DNA of 64,000 nucleotides, taken from Bettongia penicillata ogilbyi (Eukaryota; Chordata; Mammalia; Diprotodontia; Potoroidae). The position numbers were made by a program, and so were the translations under genes. The stretch lies in contig JAJHZJ010000028.1 in the NCBI GenBank assembly GCA_023548195.1, positions 3,607,001 through 3,671,000 on the forward strand. Reading direction: 5' to 3'. How positions within the stretch are numbered: position 1 is the stretch's first letter; every line of letters begins with the position of its first letter. The notes beneath the pieces were generated by a model. That model worked only from the letters and a program-made list of their open reading frames with translations. It was not told the origin of the DNA and searched no databases. This document shows, piece by piece, positions 58,001-64,000 of the stretch.

Positions 58001-61000
58001 ATGGGCTTCTTAGTTTTCATATTTTTGAACCTTTCTGTGTTGGCCATCCCTTCACCTTGATTTCTTTCTTCCTTTGTCTCCTATGATTTGCAAATCTATA
58101 TATGTATCCCTAATTTCTGTCTTTATCACACTTAATGGTGTGAAGCCTGTTATATATCTCCTCTTTGATTTTCCTTTGCTAAGTCAGGCTCAGCATTTCC
58201 AAATGGAACTTATTGTAATGTATTACCCCTTTAAACCTGCCCCATTTCAGTGAAGGGCCCCACCATTCTCCTCGTCGCCCAGATTCATAACCTTGGAGTC
58301 ATTCTTGCCTCTTTTCTGTCTTCTGTATTCGGTAGGTTACCACGCCCTGTAGACTTGAACTCCACATCTCATATTTTCGTACCTTTTTCTAGTTGGGGCA
58401 GCTAGGTGGTGCAGTGGATAGAGCACCAGTGCAGGAGTCAGGAGAACAGACCTGAGTTCAAATGTCACCTCAGGCACTTGACACTCACTAGCTGTGTGAC
58501 CTTGGGCAAGTCACCTAACCCCAATTGCCTCATCCTGGGTCATCTCCAGTCATTCTGATGAATGTCTGGTCACTAGATTCAGATGGCTCTGGAGGAGAAG
58601 TGATGCTGGTGACCTGCACAGCCCTCCCTCACTCAAAGTCAAGTGCAAGTCATGTCATTACTTCTCTGATGGCATGATCTTTGGCAAAGAAGGATGAACA
58701 CACACCTTTTTCCAACTGACATAATCTCCACCATGGCTCAGTCCCTCATAACCTTGCCTAGAGTACTGTAATAATCACCTGTTTTGTCTTCTTACAGCTC
58801 CATTTCCTGTCTAATCTTCTTTACTGGCTCCTGAAATAGTACTCCTAAGGTGTTGTTCTGACCATGTCAATCCCTTGCTCAAAAACTCTCACTGGTTTTC
58901 CATTGCTTCCTACATTAAATGCAAATGCCTCACCTTGTATTTAAGGTTCTCTACACTCTGTGTCCTGTCTGCCTTTCCAAGTTACTTTCACATTATTCCC
59001 CTTCCTGAATTCCTTATCCAACCAAGCAGTATTACTGTCTGTTTATCACATTTATTGCTCTCTCTTGGTCTGTGCTCCCATGCAGTTTGTTACACTGCCC
59101 TGGAATGTACAACATCCTCATCTTTGCCTTTCAGAATTCTTCTGTTCTGTCCAAGGTCAACTGTTAATGTCTTCTTTGAAATCTACTATAATCCCTCTTT
59201 GTCGTTCATTTTATTTGCCTTCATTTTTCTTTTACTCTCCTTTTTTTGTGTACATATTATATGTGTAGAACAGAATGTAAGTTTTTTGGGAGAAGACATT
59301 CTTTTATTTTTGTCTTTTATCTCATAGGTCTAGCATTCTCATTACCTTGCACTTAATAAATATTTGTTGAATTTACTAGTACACTGATTAAAGCCTCCAG
59401 AATTGTAGGAGAAATTATGTTCATACCTTCATTTAGTGTTTGTTATTCATTTGTTTCAGTTGTGTTTTGGTAAGTCATGTTTGACTTTTCCTGACCTATT
59501 TGGGGTTTTCTTGCCAAAGAAAATGGAATGGTTTGCCATTTCATTCTCCAGCTCATTTTACAGATAAGGAAACTGAGGCAAACAGGGTTAAATGCCCAGG
59601 GTCACACAGTAAATATCTGAGGACAGATCTGAATTCAGGTCTTCCTAACTCTAGGCCCAGCACTCTATCCACTTAGCCACCTAGTTGTTGGCCTTGCTAT
59701 TGTTTATTTTTGTAATTATAAAGTATGCAAACCAACTGAGAGGCTAGTGTTATGATGGAGAGTACTAAGAGAGACTTGTCTGAATTCTCCCATCTAGATT
59801 GATTACCCCCTGAATGACAATGGGTAAGTCACTTAACTTCTCTGAGCCTTCCTTTTATCATCTGTTTAATGGGGCTAATAATACCTTAAGTGCCTATCTT
59901 AAAAGGTATGTTAGATACTTTGTCGACCTTCTTTTCCTCTCCCCGGCCCCCCCCCCCCAACCCCCCAAGATTTAATTTGTATTGGGAACTCACAGTGAGG
60001 AAATTCCCTTTACCAATACAGATCAGTGCAGAACTCAAAATTTACATGAAATTTTTTACTCCTATACTTTTAGAAGAAGCGAGTCAGTTTTTAGAAGAAA
60101 CAATGCTACAATCTGACTTTAGATTATATCCTTATTTATCCTATAAAAGTGTGCTGTTGGTCTTTAGGAGGAGTGTAAGAGGCTGTGAATGGTTATATGA
60201 GTTGTTTGACCCCTATTAAAAAAGTAAGTCAAAGATTTACTCTACTTACAGTACACCAGCAGCTGAATTCCTTCCTTAAGGATGGACCATTTGATATAGA
60301 CATTTATAGTCTTTATTCATAGTACTTAGAGACCTTCAATGATAAGCTTAAGATTTTATGTGATGGCCAAAGATAGCAGATGAACTGACGTGAAACATAA
60401 ACCTTATAAAATTGCAAGGTACATGCTTATGCTTAATAAACGTTTCTAATGAATTATTATTCTTGCCATTGCCATTATATATGATTCTAAGGTATATTGA
60501 AGAATGACGTATCATTAATAGTTATGAGAATGGGTCAGGTATTGTATATTTTACTTTTTTTTTGTCTAAAATTATCGAACTTGGATTTATTATGGGCTGA
60601 GATTTTTAAATGGAAAATTTGGAATTTAAATCAGCTTGCTTATTTTTTTTTTAAAACCAGAGCTGTTTTTGTTTCCTAGGGGTTCACTGTACTCATGGTT
60701 TCAATAGAACTGGTTTCCTCATCTGTGCCTTCTTGGTTGAGAAGATGGATTGGAGGTAATTTTTCACATTCTAAATGGGAAAGGGATGTTTGGTAATAGA
60801 GATACAAAATTTCTTATGATGCATTTATATATGTATTTTGCCAGAGTCTTCGGTTCTTGGTAAAATATGAATGAAACTGTTTTGGTTTCAGGCTTTAGGA
60901 TGTGTGATGTGGTGTATTAACTAAAAATTTAGTTGAATGCAAATGTTTCTGATATACCATGTGTTTCACTTGATTTTAATACTTCAAAATATCCTTGATT

Positions 61001-64000
61001 TCATTAGTTTGGGCAGTGCAGAGAGTAACCTGTCTTTACAAATCTTTATGAATTTCTCTGAACAAAAAATCAATCATGTTATAGACAGTCTTCACACGAT
61101 TAACCTCTCTGAACTTAATTAGGCTTGTCTCTAGAGGATAGACACACTTTTGCCAGGCCTGTAAGTTGAAACCTAATTTGGTAGGAATTACCAGAATTTG
61201 AACTCCTCTCTAAAGTTCCTCTTAAATTTATCTTCGAAGAACCTAGATCATTACCATTCTATTTTGAGGCATCAGAATACTTCATATGAGATTCAATACC
61301 TAAATTTTTTTTAACTTCTCATAAAAATAGTGGAGGCATTCTTTTAGTATATTTTATAATATTAAATTGATCTTGAAAGATTATAATTACTCCTTTATAA
61401 CAGTTGGATGCCATTTAGTATAAGAATAATAGTGATTGCTCACATTTGTATAGTATTTTATATTTATAAAGTGTTTCCCTTACAACCATCTTGTTAGCTA
61501 GGTAGTACAAATATTATTCTACCCATTTTATAGAAGAAGCTGAATTTCAAAAGTTGCCACTATCCCACAGCTGTAAATGGTAGATCTGCAACTTGTAGGC
61601 AGGCCATCTGACTGACTCAGTGATTTTTCCATAACACATGTTGCCTCTTGTTGAAGCATTGAGAACTGAATGGAGGGGAGAATGATAGGGAAGGAATTTA
61701 TGTAAAATTTATAGAGTACCTGCTGTGGATAAAACACTGTGCTAAACCTTGGCATAGTAAAATCTCAATTAATTGTAATTCTTGGAAAGTTTGCTTTTTA
61801 TCGTAAATAAATTTTTCTGTTAAATTGAGAATTCACTTACCTCTTAAGCCTTTAATTGCAGTACAGATACCCTTTGATATGTTACTGTTCAACTTACAAA
61901 TGTTCAGTGTATACAGTCATTTGGACATAGGTTTTGAATCAATTAAAGAGGAGGTGGGAGAGTTTGGGGCCTTCACTTTAGAGATCAGGATATGATCTTG
62001 ATAATAAACAACATATAGAGATGTTTTCCTAAACCATTGTGCTCTCTTCTTGCTGGATGACTAGCAATCATTGTAGACCTAGGTGTAGCAATTGTACATT
62101 ACTCTTTGCTTTGCACAAAAACACACACACATACACACACATTTTCATAGCATGTCATTTACTTCTGCAAATAACTTTTATGTAGGGCTGATTCTAAGTA
62201 GGATTCTAGTAGGCGAAGACTTTGTTGTCCATAAATGCCTTCTATTGCTTTCCCCACTTTTCACATTTCCACTTCTCATAGAGGTGAAAATAAATTGAAA
62301 CTTCTTTCTGTACTAGGTCCTTGATAGTGGGTCAGTAGAGTTGGGGAGGTTGGGGTAAAGGACAATCCCAGAGAGGAGTGATAAGGCATAAGCATATATT
62401 CTGGGGAGGGGAAGGTAGCAGTAAAGGGATAAGGGAGTACATGTGCATGTATGTATAAGTTTATAGAGAGAGCATCAGAAAATGTCTTTTTCATTCAGGG
62501 TATATCCTTCTGCAGATTGAAGGAGAGGTAAGACTTATAGGATACTGTAGTCAAGGATCCCTTCAACTGTTTGCTGAACTGTGGGAGAATATGTGGAACT
62601 TCAAGGTGTAGGAGGTAACTGACAAGTTCATATGAGCCTTAGAGAAGGCAGGGCATTGAAATCAGTGACTAGAAGAGCAGAATGTTTAGAATAAAAAAAA
62701 TTGATGCTAACTCTTATTTCCACAGTGCTCTATAGGTTATGGAATGATATTTTTCATAGTAGGCAGAATAAAATAAGTTTTATTTATTGTTGTTCATTAG
62801 GAAGAGGAGGCTCAGGAGTCACTCAGCATCACATAGCAGTAACTGGAACCTGAACCCCCAAATCTTTTGATTCCAAGTTATTTTCAGAACTGCCAAGTTG
62901 ATTGAAACCCTTTAATGTGTTAGCATTCATTGGAATGTTTCAGGCTTGGAAACCTAGACAAGTGTAGTCATGGAATGAGAAATCTTTTTGTGATCCCTAT
63001 CAGCTTTTGAGAAACCTAGAGAAAATTTCCGATCTTCAGCCTCTGCTTCCCGAAAAAACTCAAATTCAAGCAATTAGGGCACTATTTTAAACCACAGTGG
63101 AATGGACTTTGATGTATATAACATTTAAGATACTTTGCTCTACTCCCCTGTCCTCTGTTCAGGTAAATGGGGTTCTTTCCTTTTTCTACAAAATCAGTGG
63201 CTGAATTGAGAACATTTATCATTTAGTTTAATTAGTTTCTGATTTGTGCTGGATGGGATTGCTAAAGTCCTGTTCCCATAAGCTACTGGGGTAAGGGTCT
63301 CTGCATCAGTACCGGCTGTAAGAGTCATAGGAGTAAGCCTGTTGCCACTAATGTGCTGATAAAGAGACTGTATCAAGCAGTATCAAACATTTTAAAAGTG
63401 TGTTATGCACCGGGTTAAAATGATCTCCATCACCTTAAAGTTGTTATGGAACTTTTCTAGGATCTTCCTTTTTCACTTATCTTACTCTTGTTGGAATTAT
63501 TTTTGTTTGTATACCTATTCTTTTTCCTCATTAGAGCAGTGCCTGTGTCATATCTTTGTATATCCAAAATTCAGAACAGTATCTTTCACTTAGATACTTA
63601 ATAAAAGTATGTTGTTGATACACTAAATTGTTGTTGCTAGAGAGAGATTATTTAGAAACAGTTTGTAATTCATTGAAAGATTATTTTGAAGAAATAACTG
63701 ATCTTGCTCCCCCCCCCAATAATTCCTAAGTTAATATATTTGAAATTTTAGGGAATCATTTCCCAGAATTAATTTGGCTTCATATTTTTTTTTTAGTATT
63801 GAAGCAGCAGTTGCTACCTTTGCACAAGCCAGACCACCAGGAATCTATAAGGGTGATTATTTGAAAGAACTTTTTCGACGTTACGGGGATGTAGAAGAAG
63901 CACCTCCCCCACCTTTATTGCCAGAGTGGTGTTTTGAGGAAGAAGAAGAGGAAGATGAGGAAGAGGATGGAAAAAAAGAATCTGAGCCTGGATCAAGTAC
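42068..64000 (+). CDS. RNGTT: RNGTT, bifunctional mRNA capping enzyme (5' part; six exons)
   Basis: Nuclear capping enzyme that acts on nascent RNA polymerase II transcripts. Its N-terminal RNA 5'-triphosphatase removes the gamma phosphate and its C-terminal guanylyltransferase adds GMP. The joined exons 42068-42131, 45479-45588, 47872-47975, 48079-48167, 60680-60755 and 63797-64000 give 647 coding bases, 215 full codons. The protein starts [20 protein letters not shown] and follows mammalian RNGTT nearly residue for residue. The cysteine-phosphatase signature [10 protein letters not shown] spans residues 125-134, with nucleophile Cys126 and phosphate-binding Arg132. A proline run (184-187) leads into a Glu-rich acidic stretch (195-205). 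The human protein is 597 residues, so the guanylyltransferase domain with its KxDG lysine is beyond the window. All introns are GT-AG with consistent phases, and no stop or frameshift is seen. The ATG in a CpG island with an upstream leader fixes the start. Confidence 0.97.
42840..43455 (-). repeat. Antisense L1 3' end fragment in intron 1
   Basis: Complement of L1 3' sequence: 'aaagtgctgctataaaaaat', 'cttcttgggggttagtgtca' and 'ttttccagaataattggact'. Confidence 0.6.
43457..43560. repeat. (TA)n and (CA)n microsatellites
   Basis: A TATATA run (43457-43500, with ACATAC interruptions to 43513) is followed after 20 bp by ACACACACACAAATACACAA. Confidence 0.9.
43650..44490 (+). repeat. L2 LINE 3' part in intron 1
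   Basis: About 0.8 kb in the L2 order: 'agttgccaaatctcgtctgc', 'cacgcctgtcaaattgatat', 'tggaatgcactccctcctca', 'tagtagaatgtaaaagggta' and a terminal 'tttgttgattgaatggaat'. Confidence 0.7.
44555..44715 (-). repeat. MIR-type fragment, antisense
   Basis: 'ctatgtgtcaggtactgtat' and 'actatgtgccaggcactgtg' with 'gtgctttacaaatgctaact' match the complement of the MIR 3' part, in two overlapping pieces. Confidence 0.55.
44760..45110 (-). repeat. Antisense L1 3' end fragment in intron 1
   Basis: Shares block order with 32412-32770: 'catcatatttacctctgaat', 'cttgtcttcccctctgtgag' and 'tcattttctcagcttttctc'. Confidence 0.5.
45479..45588 (+). CDS. RNGTT: RNGTT coding exon 2
   Basis: 110 bases. It completes Gly22 and encodes [16 protein letters not shown] and onward to Leu57-Lys58. 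Acceptor TTGATTAG, donor AAGGTAAAAG. It ends in phase 0. Confidence 0.96.
46135..46292 (+). repeat. MIR SINE
   Basis: 'gactagctgtgtgaccccaa' (CORE), 'ttacttaacctctctggtct' and 'cagtttcatttgtaaaatgg' in the MIR order. Confidence 0.75.
46302..46610 (-). mobile_element. WSINE1-type SINE, full length, antisense
   Basis: Complement of the SINE at 18907-19218 over the whole length, from 'gtgtgtttgtcctttgttgc' to 'ccacctaactgcccc'. Confidence 0.85.
47565..47788 (-). mobile_element. CORE-SINE (MAR1/Ther1-type), antisense
   Basis: 'ttcagctctgactcctcgtg', 'ctgtttgccatttccttctc', 'gggtcatacagctagtaagt' and the tRNA head 'actctatccactgagccacc' at the right end. The family name is by recollection of the marsupial CORE-SINE. 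Confidence 0.7.
47872..47975 (+). CDS. RNGTT: RNGTT coding exon 3
   Basis: 104 bases encoding Val59 ([17 protein letters not shown]) to the first two bases of Gly93. Donor GGGTAAG. The segment is core of the phosphatase fold. Confidence 0.96.
47976..48078 (+). other. RNGTT: RNGTT intron 3, very short
   Basis: 103 bp, phase 2, with a strong T-rich tract before TTACTAG. Reading through it gives a stop at the second codon (GGG TAA), so retention would truncate the protein. Confidence 0.93.
48079..48167 (+). CDS. RNGTT: RNGTT coding exon 4
   Basis: 89 bases, from the last base of Gly93 through [20 protein letters not shown] to Ile122, plus one base of Gly123. Donor AGGTATG. Confidence 0.96.
48898..49059 (-). 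mobile_element. Short tRNA-headed SINE, antisense
   Basis: T-rich start (its A tail in complement), then 'ttaagtgacttacccagggt', 'cacatagctagtaagtgtca' and 'gtgccacctagctgcccc'. About 160 bp long, shorter than WSINE1, and inserted in the CR1/L3. Confidence 0.75.
49500..49890. repeat. Unnamed dispersed repeat, related to 26500-27080
   Basis: 'cccctcaccaattacgacca', 'gcatgtaggtccaagagctc' and a following 'gtctctgtgaagatgtgacc' align by eye with 26800-26960. Confidence 0.4.
50150..50290 (+). repeat. L2 LINE 3' end
   Basis: 'ttagaaagtgaactcattgt', 'ttgtactcctagcacttatt' and 'cttaataaatgctcattcat'. Confidence 0.65.
50510..50965 (+). mobile_element. 5'-truncated L1 3' end with A-rich tail
   Basis: 'gaacagaatcaagagattgt' and 'atagtaatagcaatattgta' correspond to 18790-18825 of the outer L1. 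A purine-rich UTR at 50785-50820 and a tail 'aaataaaaatttaaaaaata' follow. The CR1/L3 text continues after it. Confidence 0.65.
51600..52884. other. Unassigned part of RNGTT intron 4
   Basis: AT-rich sequence without a repeat or exon that I recognise. Confidence 0.35.
52885..53345. repeat. Purine-rich stretch with (TA)n
   Basis: + strand purine bias from 52900 to 53090 (e.g. ggtagtgggtagtagttaag), then a TATATA run at 53166-53190 and another G-rich block at 53235-53260. It could be the UTR of an unrecognised retroelement. Confidence 0.6.
53995..54110. repeat. AT-rich simple sequence
   Basis: Imperfect repeats of ATTTCTATAT between 54010 and 54100, just before the HAL1 insertion site. Confidence 0.8.
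54991..55032. repeat. (TG)n microsatellite in intronic HAL1
   Basis: About 20 TG units at the same place in the element as the TG/CA tracts of the other three HAL1 copies. Confidence 0.95.
55078..56213 (-). pseudogene. Broken ORF1 of intronic HAL1
   Basis: The C-terminal domain is partly open (55078-55395: [20 protein letters not shown] and onward to '[12 protein letters not shown]'). RRM and coiled-coil text is recognisable upstream but interrupted by stops. It retains the GAGCTC stretch that is missing from copies A and B. Confidence 0.8.
57073..58199. other. Unassigned part of RNGTT intron 4
   Basis: No exon or named repeat recognised between the HAL1 and the L2. Confidence 0.35.
58200..59390 (+). 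repeat. L2 LINE 3' part, interrupted by WSINE
   Basis: 'cataaccttggagtcattct', then after the SINE 'taccttgcctagagtactgta'-like text, 'gaccatgtcaatcccttgct', 'catgcagtttgttacactgc' and the terminal 'cttaataaatatttgttgaa'. Open frames at 58875-59327 are remains or chance frames of this LINE. Confidence 0.7.
58395..58704 (+). mobile_element. WSINE1-type SINE, full length
   Basis: Starts ggggcagctaggtggtgcag and ends gaacacacac. The flanks acctttttctagtt and acctttttccaact are an imperfect target-site duplication in the L2. Confidence 0.88.
59452..59690 (-). mobile_element. CORE-SINE (MAR1/Ther1-type), antisense
   Basis: 'ttggggttttcttgccaaag', 'tggtttgccatttcattctc', 'gggtcacacagtaaatatct' and the head 'cactctatccacttagccac'. 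Confidence 0.75.
59745..59890 (+). repeat. MIR SINE
   Basis: 'gacaatgggtaagtcactta', 'acttctctgagccttccttt' and 'taatggggctaataatacct'. Confidence 0.7.
59891..60679. other. Unassigned end of RNGTT intron 4
   Basis: Contains a C-rich run at 59943-59967 and the polypyrimidine tract and acceptor of exon 5. Nothing else recognised. Confidence 0.4.
60680..60755 (+). CDS. RNGTT: RNGTT coding exon 5 (phosphatase active site)
   Basis: 76 bases. It completes Gly123 and encodes [20 protein letters not shown] to two bases of Ser148. It holds the whole P-loop with Cys126 and Arg132, the residues needed for triphosphatase chemistry. Acceptor TTTCCTAG, donor AGGTAATT. Confidence 0.97.
61420..61660 (-). 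repeat. MIR-type fragment, antisense
   Basis: 'cttacaaccatcttgttagc', 'tctacccattttatagaaga' and 'tcccacagctgtaaatggta' match the complement of MIR. Confidence 0.6.
62690..62890 (-). repeat. MIR-type fragment, antisense
   Basis: 'gtgctctataggttatggaa' and 'gaagaggaggctcaggagtc' with 'catcacatagcagtaactgg' resemble a decayed antisense MIR. Confidence 0.45.
63797..64000 (+). CDS. RNGTT: RNGTT coding exon 6 (truncated by window end)
   Basis: 204 bases visible, from the last base of Ser148 through [20 protein letters not shown], the end of the triphosphatase domain, the PPPP run (184-187) and the acidic stretch to Ser215. The acidic run here is mostly Glu ([11 protein letters not shown]), whereas in human RNGTT it alternates Asp and Glu. 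The exon continues past the window. Confidence 0.95.

Larger units (their letters stand above)
48168..60679 (+). other. RNGTT: RNGTT intron 4
   Basis: 12,512 bp, phase 1, the largest intron seen. Contents are a long antisense CR1/L3 (about 48780-51560) with several inserts, unassigned sequence at 51600-52880, a purine-rich tract (52885-53345), a full-length antisense HAL1 (54145-57072), an L2 with a WSINE (58200-59390), a CORE-SINE (59452-59690) and a MIR (59745-59890). A C run lies at 59943-59967. The acceptor is TTTCCTAG. Confidence 0.9.
60756..63796 (+). other. RNGTT: RNGTT intron 5
   Basis: 3,041 bp, phase 2. MIR-type remnants lie at 61420-61660 and 62690-62890 and a short CA repeat at 62118-62141; the rest is unassigned. 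The acceptor is preceded by an uninterrupted T run (63786-63794, tttag). Confidence 0.9.

Noticed and set aside
58875..59327. 150-codon open frame on the + strand
   Set aside because: It lies in an L2 fragment and reads hydrophobic low-similarity text; a chance frame in a decayed LINE.
1..64000. CRISPR arrays, bacterial operons or prophage
   Set aside because: The sequence is vertebrate genomic DNA; repeats are dispersed retroelements and microsatellites without regular spacers.

Overview
The window is mammalian nuclear DNA, almost certainly from a marsupial and probably an Australian one (Australidelphia). Several near-full-length copies of a roughly 310-bp tRNA-headed CORE-SINE of the WSINE1 type are present. 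So are marsupial-type L1 and half-L1 (HAL1-like) retrotransposons and very old L2, MIR and CR1/L3 remnants. The species call is inferred from the repeat repertoire, not from a single-copy marker.

The only protein-coding gene recognised is RNGTT, the mRNA capping enzyme, on the + strand. A CpG island at about 41.6-42.3 kb holds the promoter and exon 1. Six coding exons follow: 42068-42131, 45479-45588, 47872-47975, 48079-48167, 60680-60755 and 63797-64000 (cut by the window edge). Splice sites are all GT-AG, phases agree throughout, and the joined exons encode residues 1-215, which is the whole RNA 5'-triphosphatase domain plus the start of the acidic linker. The guanylyltransferase domain lies beyond the window.

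The first 41 kb is intergenic and dominated by retrotransposon debris. Its most striking part is a nested stack at 6.3-19.4 kb. An old + strand L1 is split by an old - strand HAL1-like element. That element is split by a younger - strand HAL1 copy (A, 9443-12221), and the ORF2 of the outer L1 is split by a second young copy in + orientation (B, 15512-18319). Each insertion has a visible target-site duplication. Copies A and B form an inverted pair. Their central 2.13 kb is nearly identical, whereas both outer ends are clearly diverged. This pattern points to gene conversion, or to an assembly artefact.

From 20 to 27 kb there are further decayed L1 copies, one with a twin-priming inversion. 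From 28 to 41 kb there are L2 pieces, antisense L1 3' ends, two solo LTRs of one family in opposite orientation, and another LTR that splits an L1. A G-rich minisatellite lies directly upstream of the CpG island. RNGTT introns carry L1, L2, CR1/L3, MIR and WSINE copies and a fourth full-length HAL1 (54.1-57.1 kb, antisense to the gene). I saw no tRNA or rRNA genes, CRISPR arrays or other host exons.
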